DNA from: an uncultured Clostridia bacterium
GTDB lineage: Bacteria; Bacillota; Clostridia; Oscillospirales; CAG-272
Direction: 5' to 3'
Assembly: GCA_937898155.1 (NCBI GenBank)
Contig: CALEJO010000052.1
Span: 1-6,343 of the forward strand
Length of the DNA: 6,343 nucleotides
Made by a program: the position numbers and the translations under genes. The stretch's first letter is position 1. Each line of letters opens with the position of its first letter. Shown here piece by piece: positions 1 to 5,483 of the stretch. Below the pieces are notes generated by a model that saw only the letters and a list, made by a program, of their open reading frames with translations, was not told where the DNA came from and did no database searches.

Positions 1-1239
1 CGCTCCATGTGCTGCCGTCTCCGTCTTGACCTGCGTGAGCTCCGCAAGAAATCCGGCGGCTTCTTCGGCTCCGGCGAATCCACCGGCTCCATCGGCGTCG
101 TCACGATCAATATGCCGCGCATCGCGTATCTCTCCAAAACGAAAGAGGAGTTCTATAAACGGCTCGACCGTCTGATGGACGTCTCCGCCCGCTCGCTCCA
201 CGTCAAGAGAGAGGTCATCACGAAGCTCCTCGACGCCGGACTTTATCCTTACACGAAGCGCTATCTCGGCACGTTCGGCAACCACTTCTCCACGATCGGC
301 CTCGTCGGCATGAACGAGGCGGGACTCAACGCCGCTTGGCTGCGCAAGGATATGACGCACAAGGAGACGCAGGAATTCTCCAAGGAAGTGCTGAATCATA
401 TGCGGGAGCGCCTCTCCGACTATCAGGAGCTTTACGGCGACCTGTATAACCTCGAAGCGACGCCCGCCGAGTCCACCTCCTACCGTCTGGCAAAGCACGA
501 CATCGAGCGGTATCCCGACATCGTCACCGCAGGCGTCGCCGACAACGGCTCGCCGTATTACACCAACAGCTCGCACCTCCCCGTCGGCTTCACCTCCGAT
601 ATTTTCGAGGCGCTCGACATTCAGGACGAACTGCAAACGCTCTATACCTCCGGCACCGTGTTCCACGCGTTCCTCGGCGAGAAACTGCCCGACTGGAAAG
701 CCGCGGCGACGCTCGTCCGCAAGATCGCGGAGAACTATCGCCTGCCCTACTATACGATGTCTCCGACCTATTCCGTCTGCAAAAAACACGGCTATCTCGC
801 GGGCGAGCAGTATACCTGCCCCGAATGCGGAGAGACCACCGAGGTTTACAGCCGCATCACGGGCTACTACCGCCCTGTGCAGAACTGGAACGTCGGCAAA
901 GCACAGGAATTCAAGGATCGCAAGCTCTATGATATCGGCACCTCCAAGCTGACGCACGAAGGCGTGAAAGAGACCTGCGCCTGCGAATCCGCCCCCGTCA
1001 AGACGGAAGTCAAAAAGGCGACGTATCTCTTCACGACGGCGACCTGCCCGAACTGCAAGATCGCGTGCGCGACGCTCGATAAAGCGGGCTTCGCTTACGA
1101 GAAGCTCCTCGCGAACGAAAACACGGAACTTGCCACGAAGCTCGGCGTCAAGCAAGCGCCGACGCTCGTCCTCATCGACGGCGACAGCGTGACGAAATAC
1201 GCCGGCGTCTCCGACATCAAAAAATTCTTGAACGTCTAA
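1..1239 (+). CDS. nrdD: Anaerobic (class III) ribonucleoside-triphosphate reductase, C-terminal part, with fused thioredoxin/glutaredoxin-like domain
   Basis: The 5' end lies outside the window; the frame is open from base 1 and 412 residues are visible. Class III reductases make dNTPs from NTPs without oxygen by glycyl-radical chemistry, activated by the radical-SAM enzyme NrdG. The visible part opens with an S-M-C-C-R loop, which I align with the thiyl-radical loop (M-G-C-R in formate-type enzymes), followed by the family block GGFFGSGESTGSIG. A CxxH...CxxC zinc site follows (Cys codon 778-780, His 787-789, Cys 817-819 and 826-828). The glycyl-radical glycine is in R-I-T-G-Y-Y at 862-864. 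After a CxC (976-984) and a short linker, about 75 residues form a thioredoxin fold with redox motif CPNC (1045-1056) and a cis-Pro in QAPT (1159-1161). The fused domain and the double Cys suggest reduction by a thioredoxin-type system rather than formate; that part is inference. It is probably cotranscribed with the trxB-like gene that follows. nrdG is not in the window. Confidence 0.95.
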   Translation, partial: RSMCCRLRLDLRELRKKSGGFFGSGESTGSIGVVTINMPRIAYLSKTKEEFYKRLDRLMDVSARSLHVKREVITKLLDAGLYPYTKRYLGTFGNHFSTIGLVGMNEAGLNAAWLRKDMTHKETQEFSKEVLNHMRERLSDYQELYGDLYNLEATPAESTSYRLAKHDIERYPDIVTAGVADNGSPYYTNSSHLPVGFTSDIFEALDIQDELQTLYTSGTVFHAFLGEKLPDWKAAATLVRKIAENYRLPYYTMSPTYSVCKKHGYLAGEQYTCPECGETTEVYSRITGYYRPVQNWNVGKAQEFKDRKLYDIGTSKLTHEGVKETCACESAPVKTEVKKATYLFTTATCPNCKIACATLDKAGFAYEKLLANENTELATKLGVKQAPTLVLIDGDSVTKYAGVSDIKKFLNV

Positions 1240-1247
1240 AATCTCAC

Positions 1248-1278
1248 GATGGCTTGCGTCCGGCGGACGCAAGCCATC
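1248..1278 (+). repeat. Perfect 14-bp inverted repeat (RNA hairpin) between nrdD and trxB
   Basis: The arms GATGGCTTGCGTCC (1248-1261) and GGACGCAAGCCATC (1265-1278) are exact reverse complements around a GGC loop. The hairpin begins 9 bases after the nrdD stop and ends about 8 bases before the trxB ribosome binding site. The bases after it on the + strand are CCATTTCAG, without a real T run, so it is not a standard intrinsic terminator. It could be a partial terminator, a processing or stabilising stem setting the nrdD/trxB ratio, or a protein-binding site. Function is not determined. Confidence 0.75.
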
Positions 1279-1285
1279 CCATTTC

Positions 1286-1293
1286 AGAAAGGA
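1286..1293 (+). promoter_or_regulatory. Ribosome binding site that sets the trxB start
   Basis: AGAAAGGA followed by a 6-base spacer (ACTCCC) and ATG at 1300. An in-frame ATG at 1249 sits inside the hairpin, has no Shine-Dalgarno sequence, and would add 17 residues ahead of the FAD motif that do not belong to the family. Confidence 0.85.
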
Positions 1294-1299
1294 ACTCCC

Positions 1300-2208
1300 A
1301 TGACTTACGATATCATCGTCGTCGGCGGCGGCCCCGCGGGACTGACTGCCGCCCTTTACGCGCGCCGCGCCAATAAAACGGTGCTGGTGCTGGAAAAAGC
1401 GACCTTCGGCGGGCAGATCACCTATTCCCCCAAGGTCGAAAACATCCCCGGCTTTCTCTCGCTCACCGGCAATGAATTTGCCGAAAAGCTCGTCGAGCAG
1501 GTGATTGAGCAGGGTGCGGACTTCAATATGTGCGAGGTGCTGTCGATTCGGGACGGCGACGTGAAGACCGTCGTCACGGACGACGGTGAATATACGGCGA
1601 AAGCCGTCATTCTCGCCACCGGCGCCAAGCACCGGATGCTCGGGTTGCCGAACGAGGAAGCGCTCGTCGGCGAAGGCATTTCCTTTTGCGCGGTCTGCGA
1701 CGGCGCGTTCTATCAGAATAAAGTCGTCGCCGTCATCGGCGGCGGCAATTCCGCCTTGCAAGAGGCACTCCAACTCGCCGAGCTGGCAAGCAAGGTTTAC
1801 GTCGTGCAGAATCTCGATTTCTTCACGGGCGAGCAAAAGCTCGTCGATCAGCTGAACGCCAAGCCGAACGTCGAGATCCTTCTCGGCACGGTCGTTAAAT
1901 CGCTGATCGGCGAAACCGAACTGCGCGGCATCGAGCTCGAAAAAACGGCGGACGGTTCCCTTTCCACGCTGACGATCGACGGGCTCTTCATCGCGATCGG
2001 ACTCATTCCGCAGAACGAGACGTTCCGCAACGTGCTGACGCTCGACGCGCGCGGCTACGTCGATACGGACGAAACCTGCGTCAGCGGCACGGCAGGCATT
2101 TTCGTGGCGGGCGACTGCCGCCGCAAATCCGTTCGCCAGCTCACGACGGCGTTCGGCGACGGCGCGGTCGCGGGACTTGCTGCGGTCGATTACGTTTCTT
2201 CGCATTAA
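1300..2208 (+). CDS. trxB: Thioredoxin reductase-like FAD flavoprotein with CAVC active site and no HRR NADPH motif
   Basis: 302 residues, close to the usual length of low-molecular-weight thioredoxin reductases. The family moves electrons through FAD and a redox disulfide to thioredoxin. Visible parts: FAD-binding GGGPAG at residues 9-14; redox CAVC at 130-133 inside a C-A-V-C-D-G-A context; the second dinucleotide-binding loop GGGNSA at 147-152; and a C-terminal FAD motif (G-D-C-R then R-Q-L-T-T-A-F-G-D-G-A). In NADPH-dependent enzymes the second Rossmann unit carries HRRxxFR; the aligned stretch here (about 170-176) reads Q-N-L-D-F-F-T, so all the basic residues that hold the NADPH 2'-phosphate are gone. 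The donor may be ferredoxin, NADH or something else; the sequence does not decide. The gene lies 60 bases after nrdD with no promoter visible between them, so the nrdD-fused thioredoxin domain is a plausible substrate. The start is set by the ribosome binding site at 1286-1293. Confidence 0.9.
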   Translation: MTYDIIVVGGGPAGLTAALYARRANKTVLVLEKATFGGQITYSPKVENIPGFLSLTGNEFAEKLVEQVIEQGADFNMCEVLSIRDGDVKTVVTDDGEYTAKAVILATGAKHRMLGLPNEEALVGEGISFCAVCDGAFYQNKVVAVIGGGNSALQEALQLAELASKVYVVQNLDFFTGEQKLVDQLNAKPNVEILLGTVVKSLIGETELRGIELEKTADGSLSTLTIDGLFIAIGLIPQNETFRNVLTLDARGYVDTDETCVSGTAGIFVAGDCRRKSVRQLTTAFGDGAVAGLAAVDYVSSH

Positions 2209-2223
2209 ATCGCCCGTTTTTTC

Positions 2224-2255
2224 AAAAAAGCCGCGGAAAATCTGCGGCTTTTTTT
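2224..2255 (+). terminator. Intrinsic terminator after trxB
   Basis: The stem AAAAAAGCCGC (2224-2234) pairs with GCGGCTTTTTT (2244-2254), with a 9-base loop and a run of seven T. The A run on the 5' side makes it potentially bidirectional. It closes the nrdD-trxB transcript and insulates the ribosomal-protein promoter 10 bases downstream. Confidence 0.93.
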
Positions 2256-2265
2256 GAAAAAACAC

Positions 2266-2294
2266 TTGACAAACCTTTCCGTTTGTGGTATTCT
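2266..2294 (+). promoter_or_regulatory. Sigma-A-type promoter of rplJL
   Basis: -35 TTGACA at 2266-2271 (perfect), 17-base spacer, -10 TATTCT at 2289-2294, with a TG one base upstream of the -10 (extended -10). The predicted transcription start is about 2300-2302, exactly where the L10 leader begins. Confidence 0.88.
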
Positions 2295-2299
2295 ATTCG

Positions 2300-2430
2300 A
2301 GCAATCCTAAGACAGTAGGTTCTTGTTTTCAAGGTAAACGCTTTGTCCACCCTACCGAGGAGAGAGTTAAAATTGAGTTTTTAAGTCTTTTCTGTCTCAC
2401 GGATTGTCAGAAAAGACTTTATTTTTTTAT
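2300..2430 (+). promoter_or_regulatory. L10 leader (ribosomal protein L10-L12 autoregulatory mRNA leader)
   Basis: The stretch AAGACAGTAGG (2309-2319) with CCTACCGAGG (2351-2360) matches the conserved core of the L10 leader. TCCT (2305-2308) pairs with AGGA (2358-2361), GTAGG (2315-2319) pairs with CCTAC (2351-2355), and an asymmetric internal loop AAGACA/CG lies between, as expected for the kink-turn-like site bound by L10(L12)4. An inner hairpin TCTTG/CAAGG with a TTTT loop (2321-2334) lies inside the stem. Downstream is an intrinsic terminator hairpin. The 5' strand 2302-2315 can instead pair with 2392-2406 inside that terminator, which would be the antiterminator. Excess L10 should stabilise the leader fold and favour termination, as is known for rplJL in Bacillus subtilis; the exact pairing here is my reading. 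Confidence 0.92.
2383..2428 (+). terminator. Attenuator (intrinsic terminator) in the rplJL leader
   Basis: A perfect 12-bp stem, AAGTCTTTTCTG (2383-2394) with CAGAAAAGACTT (2408-2419), has a 13-base loop and is followed by TA and seven T. It lies after the promoter and before the rplJ start, so it can only stop transcripts before the coding region, in line with regulated attenuation. Confidence 0.88.
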
Positions 2431-2449
2431 TTGAAAGGGTGGTGAAATC

Positions 2450-2956
2450 ATGCCAAGCGCACAGGTTCTCGATGCCAAAAAGCAAATCGTGGCTGAGTTG
2501 ACCGACAAACTGCAAAACGCAGTGGCAGGTGTCATCGTTTCTTATCAGGGTATCACCGTGGAAGACGATACCGCTCTCAGAAGTGAACTGAGAAAAGCGG
2601 GCGTCGAATACGGCGTCTACAAAAATACGCTGACGAAGAAAGCGTGCGTGTCCGTGGGCTATGAAGGTCTGTCGGATGCTCTGAACGGAATGACCGCAGT
2701 CGCAACGAGTGCGTCCGATCCGGTCGCCGCCGCTAAGATTCTCAAAAAATACGCCGATAAGGTTGCTTCTTTTGAAATCAAAGCCGGCTTTGTGGATGGC
2801 AAACTTCTTGACGCCGCAGGTGTGAACGATCTCGCCGAACTTCCGTCCAAAGAAGTTCTCATCGGAAAGATCCTCGGAAGTCTGCAATCTTCCCTTTACA
2901 GTCTTGCTTATGTTCTTCAGGCATATGTCGACAAGAACAACGAAGCGACTGCCTAA
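2450..2956 (+). CDS. rplJ: 50S ribosomal protein L10
   Basis: 168 residues, the normal length. L10 anchors L7/L12 dimers in the stalk of the large ribosomal subunit, where translation factors dock, and as the L10-L12 complex it represses its own mRNA through the leader. The family pattern is clear: an N-terminal helix (KKQIVAELTDKLQNA), then G-V-I-V-S-Y-Q-G-I-T, L-R-K-A-G-V-E-Y, V-Y-K-N-T-L, and a conserved L-P-S-K-E-V-L near residue 135. The C-terminal helix from about residue 140 is the L7/L12-binding segment. The ATG follows a strong AAAGGGTGGTGA with proper spacing. It is first in a two-gene operon with rplL. Confidence 0.98.
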   Translation: MPSAQVLDAKKQIVAELTDKLQNAVAGVIVSYQGITVEDDTALRSELRKAGVEYGVYKNTLTKKACVSVGYEGLSDALNGMTAVATSASDPVAAAKILKKYADKVASFEIKAGFVDGKLLDAAGVNDLAELPSKEVLIGKILGSLQSSLYSLAYVLQAYVDKNNEATA

Positions 2957-3011
2957 TCCTATTTTATCCTAATCCAACAAAACAAAAAACTACTAACGGA
3001 GGAAAAGAATC

Positions 3012-3389
3012 ATGGCATCTGAAAAAATTACTGCTATCCTTGATGAAATCAAGGGTCTGACCATTCTTGAGGTCGCTGACCTCGTCAAAGCACTCGAAGA
3101 GGAGTTCGGTGTTTCTGCCGCTCCCGTCGCTGTCGCTGCTGCTCCCGGCGCTGCTGCTGCCGCTGCTGAAGAAGAGAAAACCGAATTTGACGTCGTCCTC
3201 ACCTCGTTTGGCGACAGCAAGCTCGGCGTTATCAAAGCGGTTCGCGAAGTCACCGGTCTCGGCCTGAAGGAAGCGAAAGACCTCGTTGAGAGCCTTCCGA
3301 AGCCTGTCAAAGAGGGCGCTACCAAGGAAGAAGCGGAGAAGATCAAAGCTGACCTCACCGCTGCCGGCGCTACCGTCGAAATCAAATAA
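3012..3389 (+). CDS. rplL: 50S ribosomal protein L7/L12
   Basis: 125 residues, standard size. It forms the flexible stalk dimers that recruit elongation factors and stimulate their GTPase activity. The N-terminal dimerisation and L10-binding domain is residues 1-32, followed by the typical Ala/Pro-rich hinge (roughly 34-53) and the acidic E-E-E-K-T-E-F. The globular C-terminal domain contains K-L-G-V-I-K-A-V-R-E-V-T-G-L-G-L-K-E-A-K-D-L-V, the factor-binding surface. A strong ACGGAGGAAAAG lies just before the ATG; the gap to rplJ is 55 bases, without a promoter. A terminator follows at once, so rpoB is not cotranscribed. Confidence 0.99.
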   Translation: MASEKITAILDEIKGLTILEVADLVKALEEEFGVSAAPVAVAAAPGAAAAAAEEEKTEFDVVLTSFGDSKLGVIKAVREVTGLGLKEAKDLVESLPKPVKEGATKEEAEKIKADLTAAGATVEIK

Positions 3390-3407
3390 TTTGAATTCAG
3401 ACAACAG

Positions 3408-3436
3408 AAAAACGACCGCAATCGCGGTCGTTTTTT
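3408..3436. terminator. Bidirectional terminator between rplL and the convergent nuclease gene
   Basis: The stem AACGACCGC (3411-3419) pairs with GCGGTCGTT (3424-3432), with loop AATC, six T on the + strand (3431-3436) and a run of A on the 5' side that reads as T on the - strand. It ends the rplJL operon and, 12 bases beyond the nuclease stop, also the restriction-modification operon. Confidence 0.93.
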
Positions 3437-3448
3437 GTTTGTGCGTAG

Positions 3449-4459
3449 TCAAACAAAAGCCAAGTGTGCCGATCTCTCTTTTGACAATTCCAAAAAATCA
3501 TCCATCATTTGGCTGAACCCTGAAGAGTTGACAAAAAAGTTTGAGGGATAGCGTTTTAACGTTTCGATAATATCTTCATATTGTGCGCTTGTTTTCGACC
3601 CGCCCGCTTGTCCGTTCATCTGGTTCAGATAGATGCCGTCCACATACGTCACATAATGCAAATGTTCCTTTTCCGGTGCCCGATCAATGAAGTGTGTGAT
3701 CTCTAACGTTTGCTTGTCTTGCCCGCCACCGTTTTCTTTCATGTTTTTTTGCTCGACAATAAAATACTCCATCCCGATTTTAATCAAAGCGTCCGGATAT
3801 TTTTGCGTCTTTTTTCCTTCTTCGGAAAGACTCACGCCATTTTCTTTCGCAAATTTTTGATATCCTTTTTTTCCATCCTTATCGCACAGCAAAAAAACCA
3901 TTTCTGGTTCCGAAGAATTGCTCGGCATTTCATTTGATTTCAAAATGCCCTTTTCACGCAGTTCTCTCGCAATTTTGTTTGCACCATAATTTCCTTTTCG
4001 TTTATGGGCATAATTGTCGCTCATGACCTGCAAGGACATATCGGAATAACCGTGTGCGTCATATGTATGATGCCGATCTTGAATAAACCACGGGACAATA
4101 AACTGTAAAAAGTCCATTTGTCTTTCATGGTCAAGCTTTTGAAAAACAGAATAATTGACATTATGAATATTGAAATATTGGCAAAACGCAGAATAATTGA
4201 TTCCCTTTGTTTTCAACTCCTCACAAATCTGCGCAAGAATTTTTTGAATCTCCGCATTCTCCATTTCGCATCCGATTGACAATAAGGTATCGATCGCCGA
4301 GACATATTGAATGATTTTGTGATTAGAATCCGTCAAATGATTCGTCTTCTCCTTTGCTGGTGGAATCACAATGCGATCTACGATTTTATGATAGTCCGGA
4401 TCAATCAAGATCTCCTTTTCTTCCATAGATAGATTAAAATAATCTATATTGTTCTTCAT
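3449..4459 (-). CDS. Probable type II restriction endonuclease (PD...ExK family)
   Basis: 336 residues from the ATG at 4457-4459, chosen for its ribosome binding site; an in-frame upstream ATG at 4550-4552 would lie deep inside the methylase gene. The key stretch is Y-P-D-A-L-I-K-I-G then Y-F-I-V-E-Q-K-N: Pro-Asp at 222-223 and Glu-x-Lys at 236-238, spaced like the metal-binding PD-(D/E)xK core of type II nucleases, with Gln between Glu and Lys. A Gly-rich G-G-G-Q-D-K-Q loop follows at 244-250 and may belong to the active site or a dimer contact. The N-terminal two thirds are helical-looking and basic around H-K-R-K-G-N-Y-G-A-N-K-I (about 152-163). It presumably cuts unmethylated DNA at the site protected by the adjacent adenine methylase; the recognition site cannot be read from sequence. 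The gene overlaps the methylase by 26 bases and is last in the operon. I recognise no named subfamily. Confidence 0.78.
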   Translation of the reverse strand: MKNNIDYFNLSMEEKEILIDPDYHKIVDRIVIPPAKEKTNHLTDSNHKIIQYVSAIDTLLSIGCEMENAEIQKILAQICEELKTKGINYSAFCQYFNIHNVNYSVFQKLDHERQMDFLQFIVPWFIQDRHHTYDAHGYSDMSLQVMSDNYAHKRKGNYGANKIARELREKGILKSNEMPSNSSEPEMVFLLCDKDGKKGYQKFAKENGVSLSEEGKKTQKYPDALIKIGMEYFIVEQKNMKENGGGQDKQTLEITHFIDRAPEKEHLHYVTYVDGIYLNQMNGQAGGSKTSAQYEDIIETLKRYPSNFFVNSSGFSQMMDDFLELSKERSAHLAFV

Positions 4460-5462
4460 GTTTTCCTTTCTCTCCTCCGTAAAGTGAATGATACGCTTGT
4501 TCCAAAATGGAACGCGCCGTCCGAAAATCCAATCTGCGTCTTCTGACACCATTTTTCATATTACCTTTGAACGGCGACAGAATAATGTCATATGTATTCG
4601 CGCGAAGTTCCGACAGAATTCGGTTGCATTCCTCAACAAAATATGCTTTGTCCTGCTCACAAACAGAAATGTCAATTACCGTCAGCAAACGCGAGCTTAC
4701 CTTGATTCTGCTATTCCAATCATAAGCAAAATTTTCTTTGAAATCAAAGCGAATGACGTTATTCGGATTTGTCGTGTCTACCGCGCGTAGCCCGAGCCAT
4801 CCGTCTAATCGGTTAAATCGCATCGACACAGAGCCATCTGCCTGCGGACGAAGAGCCAACATTTCCGCAAGCGAAAAAAGATACGTTTCGTTTTTATAAA
4901 TCTTGATTTGTGAAAAATCTTTCTCTATTCCATCAAAGCACACAACGCACACAGGCGTCCCCGTATCTTCAAAAAGTTCTTCTTCCAAAATCGTAATGGA
5001 CGATATTCTGTTCTTTTGATGATAGGTCGCATTGATGAACGTCTCCGGAATAATCGCCACAACATAATCTTGCGCTTCCAACATCCGGTCTAATGCAATT
5101 AAATATAAATCGTCATAGCATGACTTTTCAAAATAGCATTGCACATGCGATATAACTTTTTTTCGACTCGCCGAATAGTTCGTCAAATAGGGAGGATTGG
5201 TGATCAAGACAGCTCCGTCAATGTGGGGAATATGGAATAAGCTGTCATTTGGCTCCCAGCCGAGGTTAGGATCAATATCCAAGCCCCTGGTGCGATAAAT
5301 CCCATACAATTCCGAGCAATGAAGCAAATCTCCGTTTCCTGCGAAAGGATCAAATGCAATAGTGCAACGCGAGTCAGCGATAAAATCACAAATCTGCTTT
5401 TTCAGCCACACTTGTTTTTTGGTGAAAAACTGTCCTTTAATGATTTTTTTTGTGTTTCTCAT
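4434..5462 (-). CDS. Type II N6-adenine DNA methyltransferase (gamma-type motif order)
   Basis: 342 residues. It transfers a methyl group from S-adenosylmethionine to adenine in a specific DNA site, protecting host DNA from the neighbouring nuclease. Motif X is G-Q-F-F-T at residues 10-14, motif I (SAM binding) is D-P-F-A-G-N-G-D-L-L at 38-47, motif II ends in L-D-I-D-P (61-65), and catalytic motif IV is N-P-P-Y at 89-92. The order X-I-IV with the target-recognition region in the C-terminal half is that of gamma-class enzymes, and NPPY indicates adenine as target. The start at 5460-5462 is preferred because AAGGGAG lies 5 bases upstream; a start at 5483, touching the stop of the regulator gene, would add 7 residues. 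The gene lies 21 bases after the regulator stop and overlaps the nuclease gene by 26 bases, so translational coupling is likely. Confidence 0.92.
   Translation of the reverse strand: MRNTKKIIKGQFFTKKQVWLKKQICDFIADSRCTIAFDPFAGNGDLLHCSELYGIYRTRGLDIDPNLGWEPNDSLFHIPHIDGAVLITNPPYLTNYSASRKKVISHVQCYFEKSCYDDLYLIALDRMLEAQDYVVAIIPETFINATYHQKNRISSITILEEELFEDTGTPVCVVCFDGIEKDFSQIKIYKNETYLFSLAEMLALRPQADGSVSMRFNRLDGWLGLRAVDTTNPNNVIRFDFKENFAYDWNSRIKVSSRLLTVIDISVCEQDKAYFVEECNRILSELRANTYDIILSPFKGNMKNGVRRRRLDFRTARSILEQAYHSLYGGEKGKHEEQYRLF
4465..4478 (-). promoter_or_regulatory. Ribosome binding site of the nuclease gene, inside the methylase gene
   Basis: On the - strand GGAGGAGAG and then AAAGG precede the ATG, the latter with a 5-base spacer (AAAAC). 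The site lies inside the last codons of the methylase gene and supports the internal start at 4459 rather than 4552. Two purine-rich blocks are present; the distal GGAGG is too far for this ATG but could feed ribosomes in through coupling. Confidence 0.75.
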
Positions 5463-5467
5463 TTTTT

Positions 5468-5474
5468 CTCCCTT
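5468..5474 (-). promoter_or_regulatory. Ribosome binding site that sets the methylase start
   Basis: On the - strand AAGGGAG followed by AAAAA and the ATG at 5462-5460. It favours this start over the ATG at 5483-5481, which directly abuts the regulator's TGA and has no comparable site. Confidence 0.8.
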
Positions 5475-5483
5475 GCGACGCAT

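Noticed and set aside
1249..1299. In-frame extension of trxB to an ATG at 1249
   Set aside because: No Shine-Dalgarno sequence; the codons would encode one arm of the hairpin and 17 residues unlike the family, while ATG 1300 has AGAAAGGA at good spacing.
2381..2887. Long open frame on the - strand opposite the leader and rplJ
   Set aside because: It is a shadow of the rplJ coding frame; it has no recognisable protein features, and it runs through the attenuator hairpin.
2964..3452. Two long - strand open frames opposite rplL
   Set aside because: Their Ala/Ser-rich low-complexity content mirrors the repetitive codons of the L7/L12 hinge; they are antisense shadows.
3449..3466. Similar 3' ends of the nuclease and regulator genes (both read ...GTTTGA, encoding A-F-V-stop), suggestive of a short direct repeat with 5484-5500
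   Set aside because: Only about 9 identical bases in a row with scattered matches after; too short and A/T-rich to claim a duplication or attachment site.
4460..4552. Upstream start of the nuclease at 4552
   Set aside because: It would overlap the methylase by 119 bases and has no ribosome binding site as good as that before 4459.
5463..5483. Methylase start at 5483, directly after the regulator stop
   Set aside because: Possible through TGA-ATG coupling, but the AAGGGAG lies downstream of it, 5 bases before the ATG at 5462, and the 7 extra residues are not part of motif X.
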